A stretch of 64,000 nucleotides of DNA from Fistulifera solaris. Its lineage: Eukaryota > Bacillariophyta > Bacillariophyceae > Naviculales > Stauroneidaceae. The stretch spans positions 1,736,001 through 1,800,000 of the forward strand of contig AP026126.1 of NCBI GenBank assembly GCA_030295235.1, in the 5' to 3' direction. The notes beneath the pieces were generated by a model. It ran no database searches. It was not told the DNA's origin and was given only the letters and a program-made list of their open reading frames with translations. Shown here piece by piece: positions 17,890-31,200 of this stretch. Each line of letters opens with the position of its first letter. The stretch's first letter is position 1. Made by a program: the position numbers and the translations under genes.

Positions 17890-19780
17890 ACCCGGGCTTC
17901 GCTACATACTCGGATATGATGTCGTCGACACTTTACAGTCCAAACAGTTATTCATAGTTGGCGCTGGAGTCATAGGTTGCGAGCTGCTGAAGAATTTGGC
18001 TTCAATGAGTGTTGTTACCAAGGGTGACGGAAACGTGTGCTTGGCGGACATGGATACAATAGAAAAATCGAATCTCAGTCGACAACTTCTACTCAGAGAC
18101 AATGAAATCGGCGATTTCAATAGTGCAGCACAAAAAGCAGCGCGCCGCTTTTCCTGATATCAAGATTGAATCTCATACTAGCAGGGTAGGTGCAGGGTAA
18201 AGTACTCCGTTTGATGATGCGTTCTGGTCAAGTTGGATCGACGTTGTCCTGAACGCATTTACAGATGAACAGTGTGTTAGATACAGTAAGGCATTGGTTG
18301 ATGCTGGGACGATGGACTCCAATGGAAATGTACAAGTCGTTGTTCATAATCAAAGTGAATCTTATGCTTCCAGTGTTGATTCTGCGGAACCCTCGATCGC
18401 TGTTTACACGCTGAAAAATTTTCCATACGCTATTGCCCATAGCATCCGGTGGGCATGAGACCTATTTGATGAACTTTTTCAAAGACGGTGTGATCGTTCC
18501 AACCAGCTCATTGAATGCACTAAAGACACAACAATTGACGACATAATCGTTAAGTTGGTCAGCAAGAGGGTTCAAGAGATTGCTGTTGAAGTGAACAAAG
18601 AACTTTTGGCGCTCTCTATCGGAGTGCATGAAACCTGAAAAGTCTTACTTTGAATTGGGCTGCGCCGATTACTGTTCAGTTCTTTCTGGTCGCACCAAGG
18701 AATTTGATCAACGAGCACCCTTTGAAAAGTCGCGATGAAGACGGTGAAGCATTCTGGTGTGCTACTAGGAGACCTCCGCGAGAGTTACCATCCGGTCCAG
18801 AAGATAATGGAGCTGACCAAAACGTTATCAACTCCAATCCTGTTGACTTGGTCCGAGAGGCAGCATGACTTCGATTCGAACGAGAACGGGCAAAACATCA
18901 ACAAAGAAAGACTCTATGTTTATCTCAGAAGATGCCACATCAATTCTGAGCGTCGTTTACCAGCAGAATCGAAATGAAGCTGATAATATGGTAGAGTCAG
19001 ATACATCCGCCGAAGAAAGAATGAGAACAGCTTTGGACCATGCACGCTCACTTCTCTCTAACAAAAAAGAGATGTCGACCATCGATTTTGAAAAGAACTA
19101 CGAGGCTAACGGCCATGTCGCATGTGTCAATGCAGCCAGCGATTAGTGCGCACTTTGTTATGGAATTTCGCCAGTAGATCAAATGGGAACTCGGCGAGTT
19201 GCTGGCAACATAGTACCCGCTATGATAATTACCACCACGCTGGTATCGAGTCTCGTGTATTGAGCTACTAAAATTGGCGCAGAATCGACCACTTCGAAGC
19301 AATCGAAGTGCTTTCATCAATTTAACTCGTTCTTTCTTCGAATTCACGGTTATTGTTCCAGCTAAGCCTATTTCGATCTACAGTGGGCGATCGTACATAA
19401 TATGGGGCCGATTAACGATAAAGGAAAGTAAAATGGCTGCTGCAAAGGGAGGTATTACATTGGGATCTATGATGCGAAGACTAAACGAGATGATATCCGA
19501 TGACAGCAAGAAAATAAATACTTCTTCTATGTCGCTGGGTCCTTACCTCCTTTACCCCAGCTTCCTGCATGAAGACGACGACGACGAGATACTCGACAAA
19601 TCGTTGTGGGAAGTAATCGAGAATGCGCTTGATGAGAACCATTCGTGTGAAATGGAATTTCTCGTGGCGAGGACAATTCCGGTCCTACTAGTTCGCTTGT
19701 GGAAAACGGCAGCTTAGATGTTACCGTGACTGTTCTAGGATGAAAATGGAGAGGAAATTGAGTCGCCAGCGGCTAGCTAG
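17890..19780 (+). pseudogene. Decayed 5'-truncated ubiquitin-activating enzyme E1 (UBA1-like)
   Basis: Homology to the second half of E1 in order but in several frames: GAGVIGCELLKNLASM and DMDTIEKSNLSRQ (adenylation domain), PFDDAFWSSW, VVLNAF, GNVQVVVHNQSESYASS, TLKNFPYAIAHSIRWA then a stop, FWCATRRPP, FEKNYEANGHVACVNAASD, ISPVDQMGTRRVAGNIVPAM, and DENGEEIESP near the C-terminal ubiquitin-fold domain. Stops and frame changes are numerous and not only in homopolymers. The catalytic Cys of the family motif CTLKNFP is Tyr here (TAC, 18405-18407). The inactive N-terminal adenylation half is missing. A functional E1 must lie elsewhere. This is true decay, unlike the single-base breaks in other genes. 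Confidence 0.85.
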
Positions 19781-21757
19781 ACCTCTTCACTTCCATTTTG
19801 ACTATTGCTAGAAATGCAAAAGAGAAAGGAAAATCTATGGGAATGGATTCATTTTCGACCATCATCAGCGAAAACGTCGTCGATGAAATGTCACGACATT
19901 ACCTTCCGATCTATCGCTTCTTCTTCGCATGTTCTGTGTAGTAGATGAAGCTCAACAAATCACTGGACCAGGGTACAAATCAGGCATCTTAGTCAGACTG
20001 AAATATGCTTACAATAAAACAACCGCGTCCGCAACACGATAATATCCACTTGACGAAGGGCTTCGGCTTTCTTCAAGGATGTCTAAGAATGGATTGGACT
20101 ACTTGGCGGATTGCGTCGCCGACGCCGTAATCGACGCCATCATTGAAGGGCGTCAAGGATACGCTCTGCCATTCAAAATGCAATCACCAGTAGCGAGTGA
20201 ACGGGGAAAATACCGCAGCGTTGTGTTATGTGAGTTGGCGGCCACGGCGTTGATGAGACGTTTTCAACAACCCTGTTCAGTAGACCCATTCCACTGTGAT
20301 TAATTTAGCCGAACAGCTAGAAATGTCTTCCTGAAGAGAAAAAGGAATGATATATTTGAAGACTAGAGGAATGGTTTTGCATTGCGATCTGTTGGTTGTG
20401 GCAGCTTCATGACACATTGCTCACGAACAGTTTATGGAAGCATCACGAAACGGAATTATGGACAGTGTTAGATGGATGAGCGTCTCCGGTCGCCATTGCC
20501 CGCCACGCGCATCCATCAGCTGTATTTTATATATTAATTAAAATTATTTGGTTTTGAAATGAACAAGTGTTAGCATGAAGGTGTTGTGGTATACATTTTT
20601 CATTGTGCTGGGACATATGGGGGACCCTTGCTAGTGCCCGTAACCGCTAACCTATTTCTAGGATAACTCATAAGCACCGCAAGAGCTCCGAAGACGTTAA
20701 GCAGATGTCAACAAGCGATCACAAACGCCCATGTATCCGGTTGGGAGCGGAAAGGCGAATGTGGCTTTCATAAGCTGCTCAGCGGGTGAACCCCAAACCC
20801 CGCTCAACCGTTACCATTGCTTCACCAATCATTGGCGCACGCAGTTCTTCGGCACGCCTCATGGATCCCACAACTCAGGTGAAGAACTTTTCCCAGCACA
20901 ATGCTCCAACTGCGTGTTTTCCGGTAAGGCAGGAAGCCTCGCAAACAGGCAAGCGAATCGTCGAGACGACACGTGGTTGCCCTTTAGCGAGACGACTCCT
21001 CCTTCCTCGGGACATACGCACCACAACCCTTCATGCGCTCCCACTAAGTATTCAACCATACGGTCCCAAGCTGTGATCGCAGGCCACAGCTTTGGCAACA
21101 ACTGAATACGGGGAGGACATCAAACCTCTCTCAGTCGCCTTTGAGAGGAGATGTGAGAAGAAGAACGCAGCGAAAAAAGAGGGAAACAAAAATTCAGCGA
21201 TGCTACTCCTATCGTAAAATCAAAATTATGTTTGTGTTCATAAACTCAGTTTAAAAATCATTTAGAGGGAGCTATCTAAGTATTTCTGTCTTGAGCAACG
21301 GTTTTTTCCAAATGTTGGGATCCCACGACCCACGAATGAATGCACGGTATACGCATCTTTATATTTTCAATAATGATAAACGCAGCTGCGAGCCCGGCCT
21401 GCTCGTATCACACAATCGGAATACGCGTTTGAAATCCAATTTTGACCAGGGAGAAAATAATGGATGTCGAATCATCCATTGGAGGCACTTTTTGTGCCTC
21501 GACGATGATAATGGTGAAATGTTGTTTTGTTTCTGTTTGCGTCGGATTATCATGCGCACTGTTCCAATCTTGTTGTTTCAGTCGCACTTCTTCGATGTGT
21601 AGCCCGTCTGCGTGTCTGCGTCTGAGTGACGGCGATGAGATTGAGCCGCAACTTGGGCTGCACTTTGCATTAGTCCTTTTGACTTGCTTTGTATTGATGT
21701 GACGCATTATTGCTAGTGGTAGTGAACACAATCTTCTGGAGCTGCTAAGAAAAGACG
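19781..21757. other. Long stretch without a supported gene
   Basis: Nearly 2 kb. Small ORFs (20079-20303 plus, 20731-21105 plus, 21291-21602 plus) show no motif that I recognise. The first (NGLDYLADCVADAVID) looks protein-like and may be a fragment of another dead gene. The last 300 bp should contain the promoter of the CIA30 gene. Confidence 0.4.
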
Positions 21758-22525
21758 ATGCGCATCAACGCCTTTCTCCTCCTTGCATCGCAGCTTGCAA
21801 AATTGGCTGTGTCGTCGCCACTAGAAAACGACGATGACATTCTCTTGGAAGATTTTGAGAAGCCCCATCGTCACTGGGAAGAAATGAACGATCCTGTTAT
21901 GGGAGGAAAATCAAAGGGAACTTTTACGATAGAAGAAAATGTCGGTGTATTCAAGGGAAATGTCGTTAACGTTCCTTTTCTACATGCCCCGGGCTTTATT
22001 CAGGCGCGAACTACCGATTCACAACCCTTCCCCGATATCTTTCATTGCGGCGCGTTCCGTATCAAAGTTCAATCCCTTACTGATTACGAAGGTCTGAGAT
22101 TCAGTTTTGGTGACGCGCATGCTCCGCACGGAAAGCGTTTTGCCTTTGGCTACAAAACAAGTTTGTCAGTACCGACAAATGAGTGGACTGATGTGGTGAT
22201 TCCCATGTCCGACTTTACCGATTACTGGGACGATGCGACCGGCGATGCCATTGTTACATGTCAGGAAGACTCAAAATACTGTCCCACCGAAGAAGCTTTA
22301 CGAAATTTAAAGAAGATGGCCATCTGGGGAGAAGGAGTCGCTGGGCAAGTCCACGTCGAAATTCAGTCGATTTATGCTACACAATGTGCTTTAGGAAACA
22401 GCAGATACGTGGAGCAAGAAGACGCCCCTAGCCTGGCGCAAATGTGGATATCGTCAATATTCCGAGGGTGGACGAATCAGGTTTCGTTGCCGGCGCACCT
22501 TTTGGTTTACTTCTTCCGAAACTAG
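21758..22525 (+). CDS. Secreted CIA30-domain protein
   Basis: 255 aa, intron-free. A signal peptide (AFLLLASQLAKLAVSS) precedes a CIA30 (NDUFAF1-like) beta-jelly-roll: EEMNDPVMGGKSKGTF (about 41-56), the family hallmark NDPVMGG, then VPFLHAPGFIQART and the WTDVVIPMSDF strand. CIA30 proteins include complex I assembly factors and many secreted or plastid relatives. The signal peptide without a clear ASAF motif suggests secretion or the vacuole. A Cys pair (TCQEDSKYC) could form a disulfide. Role unknown. Confidence 0.85.
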   Translation: MRINAFLLLASQLAKLAVSSPLENDDDILLEDFEKPHRHWEEMNDPVMGGKSKGTFTIEENVGVFKGNVVNVPFLHAPGFIQARTTDSQPFPDIFHCGAFRIKVQSLTDYEGLRFSFGDAHAPHGKRFAFGYKTSLSVPTNEWTDVVIPMSDFTDYWDDATGDAIVTCQEDSKYCPTEEALRNLKKMAIWGEGVAGQVHVEIQSIYATQCALGNSRYVEQEDAPSLAQMWISSIFRGWTNQVSLPAHLLVYFFRN

Positions 22526-23136
22526 AGTCAGTGATGGGGCGAGAATTATTAGTCCCCCATTCTTCAAGTCTCTAAGGGACGTTGTATGGTGAAACTCAAA
22601 TGTACACATCTATTGCGACTATGGACAAGGCCCAAGGTCAATTCGTGCGATCCTTTCGTTGACGCTAAGCTCAAAGTTTATTCTTACAACTAGCTGCATC
22701 ACTTCTTACTTACAAACTGCGCTGTAGAGAGATGAATGTAGTTTCGATGGATAGTCTAGGTCTAGCGGATGCGCAAGGAACTAACTCCTTTTTCTTGACT
22801 AAAATAAACTACTCGTCTAGTCCTGGTGGTATTGTTACAAACTGTAATTTGATGAAAGTACCGAGGAAACTTCGAGCGCCGGCTTCCCCAACTGATGATT
22901 TCTTATTCACATATTACATATGAAGAAGATCACTAGGTCGAGCTACTACCGGTAATAGCTAGAGTTTGAGAACACGCAATTAGGACTCATGACTAAACTC
23001 AGTCGTATTCACGATGCGATATCACGAATAAAAATCGTCTGGTGGAAATTCGAACGACGAGACGAAAAAAAGCATCGGAGGCATTTTACCTATTCTGTAT
23101 ATAATTATTATTAACTCCGAGTATTCACCATTCACC
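22526..23136. other. Intergenic, promoter of DDHD gene
   Basis: No gene. A weak minus-strand match to the right end of the dispersed element (TCATGACTAAACTCAGTCGT) is at 22987-23006, 130 bp upstream of the next start. CTACCGGTAATAG near 22948 is a relative of the KpnI-like palindromes. Confidence 0.4.
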
Positions 23137-25264
23137 ATGTCGCCTCAGTGGGAAGGCGTTTTCGATCATTCGATCGGATCACCGGAGCCTGTCTGGCTGG
23201 CCCGCTGGATCAACAAACCCGGAACAAACAAGTGGCTTCCTTTGTCCCCGGCGGATTGCAATACGCTGAACAAGGGAACGACTGACCCCGTCTTGATTGA
23301 AGGAGGACGATCTACTGTCTCAAATGGACGCATTTTTTATAATTTTGTCCGAGGAGCTGAACGTGAAGTCGATTACGCTACGTGGTTTATTGTTGACGAA
23401 GAGAACGGACCTATTCCAATTTTTGACAAGGGAGATGCAGAACAAATCGAAGCGTTGTATCACGCTGCTAACAAAGCAGATCACATACAAGAAATACTAG
23501 ACAAGGATGTTCTTTTACAGGATGGGCAGTACAAAGCAAAAGTGGTGAAGCTCAACTCCAACGGTACAAAACTAGCAATGCGAAAAGTACCCACGGGCTG
23601 GATAGGAACGCGATATCAGCTTCAGAGAGGCTACGGGGCGTACGATGGTCCTGTCGACTATGACACAATGTTAGGACCGGTTCGGCACTTGGTGTTTGTG
23701 GTACATGGTATCGGTGAACACGTAAGTTATCACTGCGAAGGGTGCTGCTTTTCGCTTTCAAAATCAGCACCTCATCGACGCTTTAGTTCTTTAGTAAGGA
23801 AGACGTCAAATGGCCTTCTATTGTTGAAGCTATGGATAAGATGCGGCGCGGAGTTCAGGAGAAGCAAGTAGAGGGATGGGAAGAATCTAAAGGACCATGT
23901 CCGGATCGTATCGAATTCATTCCGATTGAGTGGTATAACAAGCTTCATGACAGTAGCACGTCTCTCATGCGCTCCCTGCGAGCTACAACGCTGCAAACTA
24001 TCCCTGCTCTCAGATCCATTGCGAATGATGTGATTTTGGATGTATTGCTTTACATGACGCCAGCTTTCTGTGAGGCGACACTCGAGTGCGTCACCTCTCA
24101 ATTAACCGAATTGTATCACAAATTTCTCCACGTGCACCCCGATTTCTTATCCCAAGATGGAACTATTTCTCTTATGGGACACTCCCTCGGTTCTGTCATC
24201 GTATGGGACCTCTTATCGATTCTAAAAGACAAGGAGACCAAAGGAAAGCCTCAATGTCGAACCGAATCGTGTGGTCCCCAGATTCACGGAGTTGCGGTAC
24301 AAAGTGAGGACGGCCAGTCGAATGAGGTGGGTTACCAAGCATACGCAGGTTACGATATTACGATGGATGCTGAAATTCAGATGGGAACATGGGGACCGTC
24401 GTTGACGAAGCCTCTCGACCAAACTATTCCTTTCCGTCCTCATTCCACTATCCTTTTAGGATCTCCACTTGGTCTGTTTCTTACTCTTAGAGGTGCTCAC
24501 CCTGTGTTTGACGCGATCCGGCGGAATCACAAAGTAATTTTGGAGCCCTCAAGCGATGCATCTTGGGAGGGTTTGAAAGTGACATCGGAGATCTCCCCTT
24601 TTTCTTTACCGACCGGCAGCCTTTTCAATATCTTCCATCCCAGTGACCCTGTTGCATATCGCATTGAACCATTACTCCTCCCGGCAGATCTTGATCCAGA
24701 AAATTTGCCTACAGTAAGTTTGCGTTACTTCTATATTCTTTTGTGGTGACATTTGCTGTTATGGCTTATCAACTGACTTATCACTCATCCTGTACGTGTC
24801 TCTTCCCTTAGCCGTTGTATCTAACAGCCCTTGGAAAATCCGTTCGTTTGCACATCAAAGCCAAGCAGTTACATAGTCAACTTCGCAAAAGCGTTTTGGA
24901 CACAAAAATTCGTGGAATGTACTGCTCACCTCTGCTGTTACAGCATTGAAAATCGACAGCACCACTTGTGAGGCTGGAGATAGCGCGCCTAGCAACGGCA
25001 TCCTCTCACAGCCGATTGTCTTTCCTCTCGGGGGCACGAGCAAAAGAATTGATTTTTCGTTACAGCCCGGGGTCATCGACAATGAGTACATAAGGTAAGA
25101 TTGTCAGTACGTGTGAACAATAAATTTTTGTCTATGAATTTCTGACCGACTCCTGAACGCATGTCCAAAGTGCTGTGTTGGCGCACTCTGGTTATTTTAC
25201 TAACTCGGATATTCAAAGCTGGATTGCGTCACTGTTGCAGTCGAGCAGGTCTGCAGAGCATTAA
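23137..25264 (+). CDS. DDHD-domain phospholipase (PA-PLA1 family)
   Basis: Four exons: 23137-23721, 23787-24713, 24812-25094, 25171-25264; introns of 65, 98 and 76 nt with GTAAG-type donors. The N-terminal region has the family block GTRYQLQRGY and VFVVHGIGEH (oxyanion loop). The lipase motif GHSLGS has its Ser near residue 328. The C-terminal DDHD domain shows FHPSDPVAYRIEPLLLP and AVLAHSGYFTNSDIQSW. Family members (DDHD1/2, SEC23IP) hydrolyse phosphatidic acid at ER-Golgi membranes. Exon 3 changes frame at A5 24904-24908; adding one A restores the reading to the fourth exon. It is convergent with the DOCK gene, with 19 bp between the stops. Confidence 0.9.
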
Positions 25265-25283
25265 AGCACACTACCCATCAGTG

Positions 25284-28200
25284 TTAGAAGCTTACAAATC
25301 CGTATCGATCCGATCCCTTGGACATAATTGACTGAGAGCTTCCTCCAATAATACTATCTGCAATGACTTCCGAATCCAAATTAGGGTCGAATTGATTCTG
25401 ACTGTTGGCATCGCCCGATGATCGAAGTCCCTGAATGGCCGATGCATCGGAAGCGAGACAAAGTTCCTTTTCAATCGAAACTACCATGGATCTATAGCCA
25501 CCGCTAGAAAAATAGTTTTCTTGCGTGCATTGCTTTAGCCAGCGGGGAAACCCATTTTGAAGTATCACTTGCAAGTTTGGTTGAAGCGCCTTAACTAAAT
25601 TTGTAAAAGACCGCTGTAATTCACTCTGTACTGCAATAGCGGAGTCGGCACGAACACCTGCAGGAGAGGAGAGATTCGAGTGAACAGAATTTAGATCTTC
25701 TGATAAAACCTTTTTATGGTGACTCTGCGGATTCTGTTTGCTGTTAGAATCTTCCGAGGATTTCGCTGTATGCCTTCGTTGTCCAGTGCTAGAACTACCT
25801 GAAGGCTGTCGAAAATGCGGATCTTGACCTGTTAAAGAGCCCGGTGTCGTAATACCGAATCCTCCCGAACTTGTCGACCCTGTGCGCATGTGCTCTGCTG
25901 AGGACTTGTTATTGGCTTTCGAGATACTTGCAGTTGCAGGAACTTTCTTGTCACTGTCACGGGGTTTCCTCTCCTGAATGATTTCTAGTAGAGCGCTACG
26001 GTTTCGAGCAATTAGAACGTGCAAAAGCTCTAGGAACACCACAATCAGTTTGGCAAACTTAATCTGAAGTTTGTGGATCTCGTCTTCCGTATGTCGATCG
26101 AAGCTGGTAAGGAAAATGGCATCATCATTTTCCTGTTGGGGCTCTGATGTGTTTCGCAGTAGGGAAAGTCCCATTTCTTTGATATGGCTAGAGTGAATAC
26201 TATCCACCACAACCTTTGCTGCTTCTGTGCCGATTCCAGGATCCGCGTTAGTTCCAAGAACGGCCGTGCCGACAGTCGCCGCAGCTGTACTGAATAAGAG
26301 CGAGCACCACTGGCTGACAGCATCAACACCTGCTTCAAGTGGACTTATCGAGTAGACGAGCCGGTGGACGACAGGTTGTCTTGCCACGCATGTCGGAAAG
26401 GGCTGACTAACTTGAAGTTGCGTTACCTTCACACTCTTCTCAACAATGCCGGCGGTTGTCGCTGTTTTCCACCAATCCTTAGAACCTTTGTGTCGGTCCC
26501 GCGGTTGCAGAAAACAAAACCTATCCACGCCGGTCGAGTTACCTTCGCGAGAGCGTGTAACAACTGTATTGTGATTGTGAGCTTGCCCACCTACGCGAAT
26601 CCCAGTAGCTGGGTCGAAGGAGCTGAATACATTTACAGTGAAACTTCGACTATGTTCGCGGTGATGAGGATCGTGCTTGTCTTTGTTTCCAGAATGCTGA
26701 GTACCACAGCGTCGAAAATTTACCTCTCCGCGCAGCAAATGAGTCGGGTTTGCTGAAGCGTCTTCCACGTAGTGATAAAACCACTCCGGTAGGCCTCGTG
26801 CTAGACGTCGCATCGAGAATAATGGCCTCAGAGGCGTTACTTTCACTTTAACTGGAGCGAGTGGCGCTGGTCCAATGCGACCGTAGTTACCAACATTAAA
26901 AATTCCTTCTTCAAGTCTCTCTTCGACTCTTCCGTCTAGTACAAGATGAATTGGAGTGTTTTCCTGTATGATCGATTTCACGGTTTGCTTCAGCTCTGCA
27001 CCAAATTTTGCAAGGCAAAGAGAGCTTTCGGCTCGGTAGACAAACTCCATTCCTGTCAACTCATCTGGCGCTCCGCCATGAAACCACACACGATAAAATC
27101 TACCCAATGTCGACGTTACTTCCTGGGGCACATCTGGGTCTATGGTTGGCACTTGAGTCACGACGGCTCGAGAAAGATTTCCGTATATGCTTTGTAGCTT
27201 GTTGTAATTAAATCTTTCTGCAAAATATTGCGCAGCTAGGTTCCAAGCAAACCTGCTATTATCAATGATACCGGCCTTAAGAAAAAGCTCTCCTGCAGCT
27301 TCGGCTTCCTCGACCATATTTTCTTCCATTTGCTTTAGAGATAGCCATGACTTCACTGAATGATATTCTGATGGCAGGGCAACACCGCAAAACAGAGTTT
27401 TGGTGGAAGCGATGTCCCAGAATGAATTGTTTGCGCCTTCACCGACAGAATTCGCGACTCGATAAAACATTCTTCGAGAAGAAACGTTCCCCATTGTCGG
27501 TCGGCCGAGCAGAGACTCGCCATCATCTAAATCTAGATCTGATTGGTAGTTCTCAGAACCACCGTTTGCATATCCCGGATCTAAAAGGTTCTCGGTCCAA
27601 GGAAGAAAAGGGGTGTTGGTCCAAAGTGAACCGTGTAAAAGAGCTGCCTGAGACAAAGTGATGTAAATTTGAAAGTGACAAGTTGCTTCTTCAGCAAATT
27701 TTTTTCTGTTCGCATGGAGTTCGGCAAGCACTCTCAGCCAAGCACAGCGATGCTCTGGCAACTCCGTAGAAGAAAACACATCCGCAGCATCCAATAACGC
27801 ATCTTCGACAGCTTCGTAATGTGCGACGTCAGAGTTATCTTGTCGGGTCCCCTGGAACCCGAGAAACTGCTTGCTGTGTCCACTGGATGCGTTCACAACT
27901 CGCATTATGCTAATACGAGCCGCTCGGAGTTTGGATTCTGTTTCGAAGTCTAATTCCTCAGTACCGGCTCTGTCGATGTCAATCCGTAGTAGCGACAGAA
28001 CTCGGGTGGCGATGTATGCCCTGTAAAGAATTTTGAGTTTGCCTGCCATGCGAATCAAAGCTTCCCTGAAAGCCACGTTTTGACTAGCTGGTTGAGTTTC
28101 CATTCTGTCCAGTGTACGCCAAAATGGAGCAAGGCTTGCTTCGGCACTGACTGAAGGAAACGGCTCAATGGGAGACTTATTAATTGTAAGACGCTGCTCA

Positions 28201-31200
28201 TGGTAGTAGCGCGACGCCGCAGTGGCAAAGATTCTCTCCATGACCTCAGTTTGAACCGCAAGCAGGGGGAACACGAATTCGGAAGAAACTTCCAAAACAT
28301 TCCCACGTAGTTCTTAGGATTAGTTCGAGCAAATCTGTCGACTCAATTCTCACACTTGCACGTCGAGCGCCACAGTGAAGAAGAATAACTCGCATCCAGT
28401 GTTGCAGTGTTTCTCCAATTGCCTCAAGGAAATTACCTATTCCGAAGATCTTTATCACCTCGGCTAAAAGTGAAAGAGTCCTGATTGTGACGAGATCACT
28501 CTCCTCCAGAGAAAGCGCGTGAAGGTAGACAGAGGTTGACGATCTGACAAAAGCAAAACATCATCGGAAGTCAGTTTGAAGGTGTCATTCTGCGTGGAAT
28601 TCTCCCCTGAATCTGCGCCCGCTTTCGCTTGTCCACTTCTGCTACGGTGGACAGCAGGATTTAAAAGGTGCTGCCTTTTGGCGACTTTCGCATCATTCCA
28701 TACATCTCGAGAATAATGTGATGTACAGAGTTCACGATGACCATGGCTGCATCGTGGCCTTGCCACCGGCGTGCTACAGAGCTTGTAAATACAGGTCCAG
28801 GGGGCTCGTCCCCCTGAACATGGTTACCCCAACTATCAGAATTTGCATTCGAAGTTCGATTCATTGGTGACAACAAATATTCACGACGCCAAATTTCAAC
28901 ATTTTCCTGACCCTGGCTAGTTTCTTCGGGCTCGGCATACTCTTCTCCTTCGTATTCAAGGGTCTTCAATGCTAGATTAAGCATTGTAAACATATCCACA
29001 ATACTGTGTTCGCCCTCATTTACCACTTGATCTTCGCCCCCTTCATGGCTGAGTTCTGGGGAGTCTTTTTCGAAGCCATCAGATATCTTAGCAACGATTT
29101 CGTACTTTGAAGACTGTCCCCTGCCCTGTAGTTTATTACACAGATCTCGATAGTAAGTCCGTAGCAAACCAGGCGTAGCCCATTGAAGCACGTAAACAAA
29201 GCATGGAAGAAGATGTTTTCGCAGTGAATTTTTCGGAGAGAAATTGGACAGATAGCTTCCCTGCATCAAGAGCTTTTCCAAGAGAGTAAAAAACATAGTA
29301 GCGACTGGAGTTCTGATCCCGTTGGAAATACTCTCCTGACTACAACCCCAGATCAATTCATAAAGTAGAGATGCTGCTCGTTGCTGAATGTGTGTCTCGA
29401 CATGCTCCGTCCCTTTCAAACATACATCAACGAGTAATTCAACTAGCCAGTGTGGTCGCATTGAAGGAAAAGCACCGTCGGTACAAGTGATGACACCGAG
29501 GGTCTTGAATTGTGTTACCAAGCTTGAATTGAAAAACTTTTCGTCCATGCTCATAGATGGGATCTCCCACCAGGCTCTCCAATTCAGCATGTAGGGGCTA
29601 TTAATCTTGATAAGATCAACAAAACGAATCAGTGCCGTCGTTGCGTCAAGACGAAGTTTCGTGGTTTCCCATGAGCAGCGAAGACCAACTTTTGAATCTC
29701 TATCTTGGATATTCTCTTTGTCCAAGAATCGTGAAAAATAGGTTAGGATAAGTCTTTGGACACATGATGGTGCAAGATAACTGAACATATCACGCACGAA
29801 GAGAATAATTGATTCATTGACGTCAACACTCGTCTGGCGAAGATCCCACTCGTCAAAATTCCTTTGGTCAAGACATGCGTCAGTCAAAAGCCCTATAATT
29901 TGTTCCAGTGACGCCATTAGCGTCTCATCCAGTATTATCAATGGCGGGGTGGTCCAATCATCTTGCTTTGACAAGATTTCGCGGAATACTGAATGAATTC
30001 GAAAACCAAGGCTCTGCTTAATCACTTCGAGTAACACTGGAGCTCCAGCTACTAGAATGCTACTGGAACCTGAGAGTGGGCGAGGCAACGATTCTTCAGC
30101 ATGCAGTATCGATAATAATGAATTACCATTCTCCTGCGATAGCCCCCCGACAGCAGCCCCAGAGTGCTTTTGCTTGACAAGCAAATACGACCACTGGCAT
30201 ATAAGTATCTCATACACATAAGGAAACCAGCGAGCAGGTTTGTTTGGGTTCTTGCCCATCGCTACCAAACGATCAATGAAGTTCGGAACGGGAATACTCG
30301 AGAGTTCTTCTTTACAAAGCATTGTCATCGTATCTGCCACTTCCCGAGAATCGCCACGTTGCACACGCAACGAATCACCATTTGAACTGGATTTAAGAGC
30401 GTCCACCCCGTTCAAAAGTCCAGTCGATGCTTGACCGACTACGAATCCTGCGGTGATTCCGTGAAGCATTTCGACTAACTTCTTCCGAATTTGTATTGTG
30501 GGAACTAGATATTGATTCAGAGAATTGATGTATGAAGGTTACAAACCCAGCGTGGATCTTACCTAGCTTTGATGTTCTCTCCGAAAGTATCAAGAAAACC
30601 TATATTCAGCTTTTCAAAATCATCATCGCTTGGTGGAAGTGGCATCAAGCCCGCTTCCTTTTCGTTCAAGGAAGACGACGGAGTTACGTTAGGGTCCATG
30701 CCTTCTACCAAGGAGTCTGTTCTTGTCACATGTTTCGAATTTCGCCTAGCTGGGATCCGCATTTGACGCACACCGTGAGCGTGCTTTTGATTTGTAGGGT
30801 TGTTTGCGAGGGAGTTTCTTGTCCCAGCGTCTAAGTCAGCGATCTTGTTGTCTTGAGCTTCCTCCTCAAATTCCGGGTTGTCGTCTTCTCCGTCGTCGGC
30901 TTCTGATATTGTCATCAACGTTCTCGGAGCGGGCAAAGTCATATAACGGCGACTGCCAGTATCAGAAAGACTTGATAAAGCTTGCATCATCGTCATCGAC
31001 GTCCCAGATGTTTTAGTGCTCTGAAGTCTGTCAACATCTTCTTCAGAATTTTCCGCGAGAGAAGCCCGGAGAGCATTCTGAAAATCAACTTTAGAATCGA
31101 TCCTTACGTTAGCACCATAAGCAAATGGCTCATTTGATGTGCCGTCAAAAGGAGTGTCTCGTTCATTCAGTCCACGAACCGGTCCCGCTAAGGCTCCCGC

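Noticed and set aside
20731-21105. 124-codon ORF in the gene-poor stretch
   Set aside because: Low-complexity, His/Ser/Pro-rich reading that overlaps similar ORFs in other frames and strand; no evidence of selection.
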